Shown: positions 1 through 8,372 of the stretch, piece by piece
Position numbering within the stretch: position 1 is the first letter of the stretch
How the letters are laid out: each line of letters opens with the position of its first letter
From: Gaiellasilicea sp963763755
GTDB lineage: Bacteria; Actinomycetota; Thermoleophilia; Gaiellales; Gaiellaceae
Direction of reading: 5' to 3'
Assembly: GCA_963763755.1 (NCBI GenBank)
Contig: CAVXQE010000007.1
Span: forward strand, 97,201-161,200
Length of the DNA stretch: 64,000 nt
Notes under the pieces: generated by a model
Seen by the model: only the letters and a program-made list of their open reading frames with translations
Databases searched by the model: none
Told to the model about the DNA's origin: nothing
Translations under genes and position numbers: made by a program

Positions 1-515
1 ACGTCGCGGTAGAGCGCGTTGAGCGAGGCGATGGCGAGCGACAGCCCCGCCACGAGGCCGACGACGAGCGCAGCAAGCGGAATCGCGAGCCAGACGGTGT
101 CGCGCGCCTCCGGGACGAAGACGAGGCTGAACGCCATGACGATCGCCAGCATCACCGCGAAGCCGACGAGCTGAGTGGCGACGATCGAGAGCGGCACCAG
201 CTGCCGCGGGAAACGCACTTTGCGGATCAGATTCGCGTTCTCGAGCAGGCTCCGGGAGGCCGACTGGAGCGAGGTCGCGAAGAAGACCCACACCGGCAGG
301 CCGCACAGCAGGAAGAGCCAGTAGTGCTCGTAGTCCGCGGTCTGGATCTTCAGCATCACGCTGAAAACGAGCAGGTAGACGAGCATCAGCACGACGGGAT
401 GGGCGAGCGACCACATGAGCCCGAGCACCGAGCCCTTGTATTTCGCACGCAGGTCCCGGCGGAAGAGGCTGCCGAAGAGCTCGTGATAGCGGAAGAGATC
501 GGCGTAGACCGTCAC
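1..515 (-). CDS. ABC-2 type polysaccharide exporter permease (Wzm-like), partial
   Basis: Membrane subunit of an ABC-2 exporter of the Wzm/RfbA/TagG group, which with a cognate ATPase moves undecaprenyl-linked glycans across the membrane. Only about the first 171 residues are present, because the frame leaves the window at base 1. The GTG at 513-515 is the first start after an in-frame TAG at 525-527. The N-terminal family signature is visible near residues 17-34 (RRDLRAKYKGSVLG then WSL). Hydrophobic spans follow at roughly 35-55, 68-85, 108-135 and 140-162. The frame is uninterrupted. The gene is divergent from the lipid-linked transferase at 586. Its ATPase partner is expected beyond the left edge. 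The family is clear; the substrate is inferred from context. Confidence 0.85.
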   Translation of the reverse strand, partial: MTVYADLFRYHELFGSLFRRDLRAKYKGSVLGLMWSLAHPVVLMLVYLLVFSVMLKIQTADYEHYWLFLLCGLPVWVFFATSLQSASRSLLENANLIRKVRFPRQLVPLSIVATQLVGFAVMLAIVMAFSLVFVPEARDTVWLAIPLAALVVGLVAGLSLAIASLNALYRD

Positions 516-526
516 AGGTGCCGACT

Positions 527-532
527 AGTGTA
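527..532 (-). promoter_or_regulatory. candidate -10 element for the ABC permease
   Basis: TACACT on the minus strand ends 11 nt before the GTG start at 515. It resembles the TANNNT elements seen at other leading genes here, but the spacing is longer, so support is weak. Confidence 0.25.
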
Positions 533-551
533 GGCCGCGTGCCTGCTCACA

Positions 552-568
552 CAGCCCTAACAGGGCTG
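552..568. promoter_or_regulatory. operator-like dyad upstream of the lipid-linked transferase gene
   Basis: A perfect inverted repeat has 7-nt arms CAGCCCT and AGGGCTG around AAC. It lies in the 70-bp gap between divergent genes and stops 3 nt before the likely -10 (TACGCT, 572-577). It therefore sits in the promoter spacer, where a repressor could block RNA polymerase. It could instead be chance. No regulator is encoded next to it. Confidence 0.4.
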
Positions 569-571
569 CTC

Positions 572-577
572 TACGCT
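572..577 (+). promoter_or_regulatory. -10 element, probable leaderless start at 586
   Basis: TACGCT ends 8 nt before the GTG start codon. Transcription would begin at or within a base or two of the start, leaving no room for a ribosome binding site. The same hexamer stands 5-7 nt before the starts at 13128, 24062 and 54292. Confidence 0.5.
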
Positions 578-585
578 TTCCGTTC

Positions 586-2407
586 GTGAGCGCGATCGTC
601 ACGCTCGCGGCCTTCCCAGTCGCGGCTCTCGTCCTCTGGACGCTCCTGCGGTCCCACCTCGGCGAGCGGCTCGTAGCCGAGCCGACCGGAGAGCGCTGGC
701 ACGAGCGCGCGACGCCGCTCTTCGGCGGTGTCGGCATCTTCGCCGGCTTCGTCACGGGCGTCCTGCTCGCCGTCGCCGTCGGTGCGGTCGAGCCGTCTTC
801 GGAGCTGCTCGGAATCCTCGCCGGCTGCACGCTCCTCTTCCTGGCCGGGCTCGCGGACGACCTCTACTCGCTCCGCCCGTGGATGAAGCTCGCAGCCCAG
901 TTCGCGCGCCGCGGGAATCGTGCTCGCGAGCGGGCTCTCGGTCGAGGTCGTCGACTCGAACGTGCTCGCGACTCGTGATCGGACTCGTGTGGCTCGTCGG
1001 GATCACGAACGCGTTCAACCTGCTCGACAACATGGACGGCCTCGCCGCCACACTCGCCGCGGTCGCCTGCGCCGTGTTCGCGGCGCACGCCGTCGCGCTG
1101 AGCGGCCAGAGCGACATCGTGCTGCCGCTCGCGCTCGCCCTCGGCGCCGCCTGCCTGGCCTTCCTGCCCTTCAACCTTCGCTCCGGCCGCCCGGCGGCCG
1201 TGTTCATGGGCGATTCCGGCAGCCAGGTGATCGGCTTCGGGCTCGCCTGCCTCGGGCTGGCGTCCAGCTGGACGGCCGCCGGGGCGACTCTGACCGGCAT
1301 GCTGCTGCCGCTCCTCGTGCTCGCCATCCCGATTCTCGACACGACGCTCGTGACGATTCGCAGGACCCGCGATCGCCGCCCGGTCACCCAGGGCGGCCGG
1401 GATCACTCGTCGCACCGGCTGGTCTACTACGGCCTGTCCGAGCTGCAGGCAGTCGCGGCGCTTGCGCTCCTGGCGGCACTCCTCGGCCTGACGGGACTCG
1501 CCTACAACGCGCTCAACAACCCACGCGTGACCGCTGTCGGCGTGCTCGTCTCGTTCGTCGTCCTCGTCCAGTTCGCAAGCTTCCTCGGCGACCTGGAGGA
1601 ACGCTCGCGCCACGCCGATCCAGGCGTGCCGCCTTCCCTCCTGCGCGCACTCGTCTCACAGCCGCGCCGGCTGATCGAGGTGCTCGTCGACTTCGCGATC
1701 ATCTGCACCTCGTTCCTCGTCTCGTACCTGCTCTTCATCGACGGCAAGGGCACCGACGTGGAGCGTGCGGTCTTCCTCGCGACTCTGCCGGTGCTGCTCG
1801 GCGTCCGCTACGTCTTCTTCGTCGTCTTCGGGATCTATCGCCGGGTCTGGCGGTTTGCGACACCGCGCGACCTGCTCGCGATCGCGACGGCGACGGCCCT
1901 CTCTGCTCCGATCACGATTGCGATCGTCGCCAAGACGCAGTCGCTCGCCGGCTTCCCGCTGGAGATCTTCGCGGTCGACGTCCTCCTCTGCACGACGCTC
2001 GTCGCGGGATCGCGGCTCGCGCTACGCGTTGCCCCCGACCTGCTCGCGGCTCCGCGCCGCCGGGCGCGCAAGCGAGTCCTGCTCGTCGGAGCCGGCCGCT
2101 CGGGCAGGCGGCTCGCTCGCGAGCTGGGCGAGACCGACGACGCGCGCGTCGTCGGTTTCCTCGACGACAACCCCGGCGTTCGGCGCCGCCGCGTCCTCGG
2201 CGTGAAGGTGCTCGGCGCGCTCGACGAGGCGGAGGCGCTCATCGCAGTCGCACGGCCCGACGAGGTTCTCGTGACGATCCCGGACGTGCCGCCGATCGGC
2301 TCAACACCGTGGTCGCGGCGTGCGCCGCGGCCGACGTTCCGTGCCGGTTGGTGCGCAGCCGTACCGAGATCAGCCATCCGCCGCTCGTCGAGATCTCGGC
2401 CGAGTGA
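586..2407 (+). CDS. polyprenyl-phosphate sugar-1-phosphate transferase (MraY/WecA-like) fused to a PglF/CapD-type Rossmann domain
   Basis: Probable initiating enzyme that loads a sugar-1-phosphate on undecaprenyl phosphate at the inner membrane face. The N-terminal half is a multi-spanning GT4 (MraY/WecA) domain. It shows the aspartate-rich loop LAGLADDLYSL, then NAFNLLDNMDGLAAT near residue 142 and VFMGDSGSQ near 207. After about residue 365 come further membrane spans (FGIYRRVWRFATPRD) and a nucleotide-binding fold with VLLVGAGRSGRRLAREL near 500. This matches the N-terminal part of PglF/WbpM/CapD dehydratases without the SDR catalytic half. Frames change near 905, 972 and 2296; the last looks like one missing C in a CCC run. 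The TGA overlaps the GTG of the next gene. Such fusions are known in Actinobacteria; the sugar is unknown. Confidence 0.75.
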
Positions 2408-4546
2408 GCGCGCCTGAGCCGAAGCCGGTCGCGACTCGATCGCGCCTCGGTTCGCTGTGGCCGCTCTTCGTCGCATATCTCGTGCTCGGCGGCGCTCTAC
2501 GCGTGGCAGGCGTGGCGCCGCGAGACGCCGACCTTGTTCAGCGACGAGATCGAGTTCACGCAGGTTTCGCGCTCGATCGCCGAAACCGGCAAGGCGACCT
2601 TACGCACCGGCTTCGGCCAGCCGGCGACGAGCGTCTCACTGTTCGCGTACCTGGCCGCGCCGGCCTGGTGGCTGAGCGACGTTCACACCTCGTACGCGCT
2701 GATCAAGCTGCTCGGCGTCGCGCTGATGACCGCCACGATCTTCCCCGCCTACTTCCTCGCCCGCCTGGTCGTCTCCCGGCCGTACGCGATCTTCGCGGCT
2801 GTCGGCGCGGTTGCTGCGCCCGCACTCTCGTACTCGCCGTTCCTGGTCGACGAGCCGCTGGCCTATCCCACCGCAACGCTCGCGTTCCTGCTGATCGCGC
2901 GCGCAGCGGTCAGGACAACGCGCTGGTCGGTCGGCCTGGCGTTCGCGTCGTGCTGCCTCGGCGTGCTCGTCCGGACGCAGCTCGCGGTCCTGTTCCCCAT
3001 CCTCGCGCTCGTCCTACTCGCCCGACTCTGGCGGACCGAGCGCGCGAGCCAGTGGCGCGAGACGTGGTCTGCGGGAGACTGGGTCGGCTTCGCAGTGCTC
3101 CTCACCGGCTTCGCGGTCGTTCTCTCGGCTGCGATCGGCCGCCGGTCGTTCACTTGGTACCTGGCGACAGGGTTCCTGAAGGAGCGCATGCTCGAGTACG
3201 GCCTCTGGGCCATCGGCGCGCTGGCGATCGGGATCGGCATTGTTCCCATGATCGCCGGGCTCGCGGCACTCGTCCGCCCACGCGGCGAGCCGCGCGACGA
3301 GCGGACGACGACATTCGTCACGCTGACGGTCTCTGCGCTCGCGGTGTTCGGCTTCTACACAGCGATCAAGGCCGCCTACCTTTCGAAGACCTTCGCGATC
3401 GTGGTCGCCGAGCGCAACCTGATCTACGTCACGCCGCTTCTCTTCATCGGACTGGCGCTCGCCCTCGAGCGGCGGCGGCTCTCCGTTCCTGCGACGGTGG
3501 TCGCAACCGCATTCGCCGCCTACGTCGTCTCGGCGACTCCGTACCTACTCGACCACTACCCGTACTACGAGGCGCACGGGCTGGCGATCGCGGCCCTCGC
3601 GAATCGGATTCCCCGCTGGCCGGCCGACACGATCGAAACGGTCCTGTTCATCGTGGCGCTCTCCTCGGGCCTCGCGCTCATCGCGCTCGGTCTCCTGCGC
3701 TCACGGCGTGTCGCGCTCGGTGCCGCCGCCTCGATCGCCGTCTTCGCGCTGGCCTGGAGCCTGACGACGGAGATCTATGCTGCGAACGGCGAGAGGCGCG
3801 CGTCAGACCAGGCGTACGCTGCCCTGCCCAAGCCCTCCGACTGGGTCGACCAGACGACCGGCCGACAGCCGACGCTGTTCATCGGACAGGGCGTCAGCGA
3901 CGCAAACGCTTTCTGGCAGCTCGAGTTCTGGAATCCGTCGATCAAGTGGTTCTGGGGCATGGACGGCAGCACCCCAGGCGGCGTGACGCCGAACCTGCTG
4001 CGACCGGACGGAACACAGGATCCCGCCGACCTCGGCGCGGAGTTCGCAGTCGTCTCGAAGGGCGTGCAGATCGCGGCGCCCGTGGTGACGACGGTCGGCG
4101 ACTACGCCGTGTACCGCCTCGGGGGCAAGCCGGTCAGGCTTCGCGAGACGACCACCGGCGTGGGGGGTGACGGCTGGACCGGCGCCGAGGCCTCCTACAC
4201 GCGCTACGACGTCACAGGCCTCGGCCGCGGCTTCGTCAAGGTCGCGCTCTCACGCACGGCAGCGTGCTTCCCCCAGCTGAAGCCGGCAGTCGGGACGGTG
4301 AAGGTCGGCCCGGTCGTGGTGAATCGCTTCGACCAGCCCGGGATCGGCACGGTGACCGCGAGCCGTGTGGTGCCGGTGGTCGCGGGCCAGCCGAACGCGG
4401 TTCTCCTGCAGGTGCCGAGCGTTCCCTGGCGGGTCGAGGTGAGGATCGCTCCGACGTTCGTCCCGCGGGAGCTCGATCCCAACTCGCCCGACGCGCGGCA
4501 GCTCGGCGCCAGGGTCACGTTCGAGTTCGTCCCGCTGAGCGGCTAG
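2404..4546 (+). CDS. GT-C type integral membrane glycosyltransferase-like protein with C-terminal extracytoplasmic domain
   Basis: Large membrane protein of the polyprenyl-phosphate-sugar dependent GT-C superfamily (GT39/ArnT-like). These enzymes move sugars from a lipid carrier outside the membrane. The first periplasmic loop carries an acidic pair (TLFSDEIEF, about residue 44), the usual catalytic position. About ten hydrophobic segments follow up to roughly residue 460. A soluble C-terminal region of about 250 residues, rich in Val/Gly/Pro, ends in TFEFVPLSG. The GTG at 2404 overlaps the previous stop (GTGA), indicating translational coupling. One frame change lies near 2490, between FVAYLVLG and ALYAWQAWRRE. 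The stop shares CTAG with the convergent GT2 gene. The exact acceptor is unknown. Confidence 0.65.
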
Positions 4547-5301
4547 CGGAGGACGAGCAGGCGCTCGGGGTGCTTGCGCACGAACCGCGCCATCCCGCGC
4601 AGGTGCCAGAGCGTGTGGCGGCTGAGGAAGCGCTTGTCGATCACGGCGGCATACGCGTGGTGGACGATCGCTTCGGGGACGAGCCACCGCTCCCAGCCGG
4701 CCTGTGCGGCGCGGTACGCGACGTCGATGTCCTCGACGTAGTGGCGAAAGCCGCCGTCCCAGCCGCCGATCTCCTCCAGCATCGCGCGGCGCATCAGCAG
4801 ACAGGCGCCGCCGAGCAGCCAGTCGCCCTGCACGGGCTCCGCCGGGCGCGTGCCGTAATGAGCCGTCTGGTGGTCGTAGGGGCGACGCAGGAGCCGGAGC
4901 GGCGTTCGGCGCCAGATCGTGCCCAGGACGCCCGGGAAGCGGCGAAGCGACGGCTGCCACGTCCCGTCCGGCCAGAAGACGAGCGGCCCGACGAGGCCGG
5001 CTCGCGGGTGTGCGTCCGCGAAGTGCACGAGCGCCGCGACCGCGCCCGCCTCGGGCACCGCGTCCGGATTGGACACGAGCACGTACTCGCCTGCCGTTGC
5101 CGCCACGCCGGCATTCACGTTCGCTGCGAACGTGCGCGGCCGCGGGCTCTCGAGCACTCGCGCGCCCGCAGGAAGCGCCCCGACGCTGCCCGGGAGGTTC
5201 GCGATCACGAGGAGCTCGTCGACCTGAGGTGCGAGCGCGGGCAGCGACGTCTCGAGCTCGCGCGCGTGGCCGTGCGAGACCACGACCGCCGAGACCGTCA
5301 T
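4543..5301 (-). CDS. glycosyltransferase family 2 (rhamnosyltransferase-like)
   Basis: Cytoplasmic inverting GT-A enzyme of family 2, 252 residues and intact. It begins with the nucleotide-binding strand TVSAVVVSHGHARELETSL. It has a donor-site acid in EYVLVSNPDAVPEAG, then GACLLMRRAMLEEIGGWD and the catalytic-base region HYVEDIDVAYRAAQAGW. Those features match the rhamnosyltransferase-like branch (WbbL group). The ATG at 5299-5301 overlaps the stop of the upstream GT4 gene (ATGA). It is the last gene of the nine-gene minus-strand operon. Its stop shares CTAG with the convergent membrane protein. The family is certain; donor and acceptor are not. Confidence 0.88.
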   Translation of the reverse strand: MTVSAVVVSHGHARELETSLPALAPQVDELLVIANLPGSVGALPAGARVLESPRPRTFAANVNAGVAATAGEYVLVSNPDAVPEAGAVAALVHFADAHPRAGLVGPLVFWPDGTWQPSLRRFPGVLGTIWRRTPLRLLRRPYDHQTAHYGTRPAEPVQGDWLLGGACLLMRRAMLEEIGGWDGGFRHYVEDIDVAYRAAQAGWERWLVPEAIVHHAYAAVIDKRFLSRHTLWHLRGMARFVRKHPERLLVLR

Positions 5302-6320
5302 CCGAGCGCCTCCCGGTAGACCTCGAGCGTCCGCTCCGCAGTCACACGCCAGCTGAACGCCTTCGCTCGCTCGAGCCCTGCGACGGCCAGCTCGTCGCGC
5401 TCGGCGAGCGCGCGACGCATGCCGTCCGCAAGCTGCGCCTCCTCGACGAAGACGGCGGCGTCACCGCCGACCTCGCGCAGGGCCGGCTCGTCGAGGGCGA
5501 CCACGGGAGTGCCGCTCGCCATCGCCTCGAGCATCGGCAGGCCGAAGCCTTCGAAGTGCGAAGCCTGCACGAGGCAGGCCGCGCCGCGGTAGAGCTCGGC
5601 GAGCTCCTCCTGGGAGACATAGCCGCGCAGATCGGCGCCGGCATCGCGCAGTCGCGTCGCAAGCGCCTCGTCCTTTACGGGGCCTGCGACGACAAGGGGC
5701 AGTGGGACCGCCTCCGCGGCAGCGAGCGCCGCCAGGTGGTTCTTGCGCGGCTGCACCGCCCCCACGGCGAGGACGTACGTGCCGAGGCTCAGGCTGTTCC
5801 CGGGCACGAACGCGGGGTCGACGCCGTTCGGGGTCACGACGACCTTCTCCTCGGGTAAGTCGTAGAGCCGAACGAGATCGTCGCGCGTCCGCTCGGAGAC
5901 CGTCAGCACGCGGCGCGCCGCCCGCGCGGCCCGCGGGACGACGCGACGAAAGACGAGCCGGTCCTTCAGCGCCATGTGCGCGGAACCATGCTCGAACGAG
6001 AGATCGTGGATCGTGACCACCGCCGGGCACGGCGAGCGAACCGGGACGGCGTACTGCGTGTGCACGAGCGCAGCGCCCGTACGGCGGAGCAGCCGCGGCA
6101 GCGTGCGGAGCATCCGGATCTCCTGAAACGGCGTCCGCAGCACGAGTGGCTCGATCCCCTCGGGCACGAGCTCAGGATGCCGACTGACCGCGGCAATCCG
6201 GAGACCCGAGGAGCCTGCGAGCGAGCCCAGCTCGCGCAGCAGATTCCGCATGTACGTCTCGTCTCCGGTCCGGCGCCTGCCGAGCACGTCCGCGTCGACC
6301 ACGACGAGCGGCTCGGTCAT
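5298..6320 (-). CDS. glycosyltransferase family 4
   Basis: Retaining GT-B glycosyltransferase of about 340 residues in one frame. The N-terminal acceptor domain includes VHTQYAVPV, VVTIHDLSFEHGS and the SERTRDDLV helix start. The donor domain begins at YVLAVGAVQPRKNH and carries the E-x7-E signature in EGFGLPMLEAMASGTPVV, which binds the nucleotide sugar. The ATG at 6318-6320 (MTEPLVVVDADVLG) is preferred over longer readings because it overlaps the upstream stop by ATGA, as elsewhere in this operon. The opening strand with RRRTGDETYMRNLL is typical of the mannosyltransferase-like GT4 branch. Sugar specificity cannot be read from sequence. Confidence 0.87.
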   Translation of the reverse strand: MTEPLVVVDADVLGRRRTGDETYMRNLLRELGSLAGSSGLRIAAVSRHPELVPEGIEPLVLRTPFQEIRMLRTLPRLLRRTGAALVHTQYAVPVRSPCPAVVTIHDLSFEHGSAHMALKDRLVFRRVVPRAARAARRVLTVSERTRDDLVRLYDLPEEKVVVTPNGVDPAFVPGNSLSLGTYVLAVGAVQPRKNHLAALAAAEAVPLPLVVAGPVKDEALATRLRDAGADLRGYVSQEELAELYRGAACLVQASHFEGFGLPMLEAMASGTPVVALDEPALREVGGDAAVFVEEAQLADGMRRALAERDELAVAGLERAKAFSWRVTAERTLEVYREALG

Positions 6321-7306
6321 GCGATCGCTCGCCGGTAGGAGGCGACAGCCGCGTCGACGGCACGCTCCCACGTGTAGTGGGCGGCACGCTCCAGGCCGAG
6401 CGGAACGAGCACGTCGCGCTGCCGGTCGGCGGTCTCGATCCCCGCGGCGATGGACGCAACGTCGAGCGGGTCGACGAGGATGGCAGCCTCGCCGACGACC
6501 TCTTCCATCGCGCTGCCGACGCTCGTGACGACGGGCGTGCCGCACGCCATCGCCTCGAGCGCGGGAATGCCGAAGCCCTCGTAGAGGGACGGGAAGACGA
6601 GGCTGCGCGCGCCGCGGTAGGCGGCGGCCAGCTCCTCGTCGTCGATCCTGCCGAGCCAGGTGACGTGCTTCCCGGCGACACCTGCGTCCCCCCAGCCAGG
6701 CGCGCCGACCAGCCGCAGCTCCACACCGGCGCGGGCCGTGGCCTCGACGACGCGGGCGAGGTTCTTGCGGGGCTCGAGCGTCCCGACGGCCAGCACGTAC
6801 TCGCCCTCGGCAGCGCCGCCGTCCGAACGAAAGACCGGCTCGAGCGCGTTCGGCACGACGTCGATCCGATCAGCGTCGACGCCGGCCAGTTCGACGACCT
6901 CCCGCTTCGAGAACTCCGAGACAGCGACCACGCGGTCGGCTGCTCGAATCGTCGGACGGAGCGCCGTGCGCCCGTAGAGCCGCGTCCAGAGCGGGAAGAC
7001 CTCCGGGTGCCGGAGGACCGCGAGGTCGTGCACGGTCAGGATCGTCGGGACGCGAGCGCGGGGCGGCGCGCGGAAGATCGTGCAGTGCAGGACGTCGACG
7101 TGCGCGTTCGCGGCCTGGCGCGGGAGCAGCCCCGGATACCAGAGCACGTCACGGGCGACGGCAGTCCACCGGCCCGGCCCACCCCAGCTGAGCGGCGTGA
7201 GCTCCACGTCGGGACGCGCCGCGAGACCGCGCTGCAGCCCACGAACCCAGCGCGCGGTGCCGGCGCGCGTCTGGAGCAGCGGAGCGACGTCGAGCCCAAC
7301 GTTCAC
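6317..7306 (-). CDS. glycosyltransferase family 4 (second domain of an apparent tandem reading frame)
   Basis: GT-B enzyme of about 329 residues. It starts with a GTG at 7304-7306 giving VNVGLDVAPLLQTRAGTARW, a usual GT4 N-terminus. It continues with ILTVHDLAVLRHPEVF, VVAVSEFSKREVV, YVLAVGTLEPRKNL and the donor-site EGFGIPALEAMACGTPVV. As sequenced it is in the same uninterrupted frame as the preceding GT4 gene, so the two read as one 508-residue tail. An out-of-frame TGA at 7303-7305 overlaps the GTG exactly as at the other operon junctions. I therefore infer two genes and one indel just before the junction. A real GT4-GT4 fusion is the alternative. Confidence 0.75.
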   Translation of the reverse strand: MNVGLDVAPLLQTRAGTARWVRGLQRGLAARPDVELTPLSWGGPGRWTAVARDVLWYPGLLPRQAANAHVDVLHCTIFRAPPRARVPTILTVHDLAVLRHPEVFPLWTRLYGRTALRPTIRAADRVVAVSEFSKREVVELAGVDADRIDVVPNALEPVFRSDGGAAEGEYVLAVGTLEPRKNLARVVEATARAGVELRLVGAPGWGDAGVAGKHVTWLGRIDDEELAAAYRGARSLVFPSLYEGFGIPALEAMACGTPVVTSVGSAMEEVVGEAAILVDPLDVASIAAGIETADRQRDVLVPLGLERAAHYTWERAVDAAVASYRRAIA

Positions 7307-8372
7307 GCACGCCTCCTCGAACGCGTGCAGATGGATTTCGCCGCAGCGCCGCCAGGTGAACTGGGCGGCGTGCGCGATCCCGGCAGCGTGCAGCTCCTCG
7401 CGGCGCTCGAGCGCGGTGCGGATGCCTGCCGCGATCGCATCGGGATCGTCGGGATCGACGCGCACCGCGGCGTCGCCACAGGCCTCGTCCATCGACGGGT
7501 GCGAGGACACGACGACGGGGACACCACACGCCATCGCCTCCACGATCGGCATGCCGAACCCCTCGAAACGAGACGGATAGACGAACACGGCCGCCCCGCG
7601 CATCAGCCGCGGCACCTCCGCCTCCTCGACGAAGCCGAGCTTCAGGATCCCGGGATCGTCGAGCAGCGGCTGATCGCCCCAGCCGGCGGCGCCGGCGACC
7701 GCCAGCGCCAGCTCTTCCCGCAACGGCCGCCACGCCTCGACCAGCGTCGCGAGATTCTTGCGCGGCTCGAGTGTGGCGAGGCTGAGCACGTACGGCCGGC
7801 CGAGCTCGGCGCGCTCGCCGTCTGCCGTGTACTCGGCGGCCACGCCCGGCGGGGCGACGCGGATCCGCTCGCGCGGGCACGCTCAAGTGCTCCTCCACAT
7901 CGCGGCCGGTGTAGGCCGAGTTGACGAAGACGAGATCGCATTCTGCGGTGCGCGAGAACTTGTAGCCGTGCATCGAGCGTGTGCGCGGTGTCACCCACTC
8001 GGGATGCAGCAGCGGCACGAGGTCGTGCACCATCGTCGACCGGATCCCGCGCCGCTGCGGCGGCACCATCCAGTCGCTGAAGTGGACGACGTCGACCGGG
8101 CCGAGAAAACGCTCCACCGACGGCCGGCCGAGGCGGCTCCACCCCATCCGGAAGGCGTGTGACCACGGCAGGACGAGCGTGCGGACGTCGACCGGGACGT
8201 CCGCGAGCGCCTCGCGAATCAACCGGCGGCCCCTCGGGCGGGTGGGGGCGAATGCGAGCAGCTCGTGCTTCCCGGCGGCCGCCTCTGCGAGGCCCGCGAG
8301 CGACCCCTGGACGTAGTTGCCGATCCCGGTCCGCGGGTGGGAGAGCGGGCTGACGTCGAACGCAATCCTCAC
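7303..8372 (-). CDS. glycosyltransferase family 4
   Basis: GT-B enzyme of about 355 residues. The GTG at 8370-8372 gives VRIAFDVSPLSHPRTGIGNY and overlaps the upstream stop (GTGA). The acceptor domain has STMVHDLVPLLHPEWV and LVFVNSAYTGRDVEEHL. The donor domain has YVLSLATLEPRKNLATLVEAW and EGFGMPIVEAMACGVPVVVSS. The frame changes once near 7870, between EHLSVP and ERIRVAPPGVAAEY. It must change again in the last ~10 codons if the TGA at 7303 is its real stop. It is closely similar in layout to the next gene (6317-7306), so the pair may be a tandem duplication. Donor sugar unknown. Confidence 0.75.
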
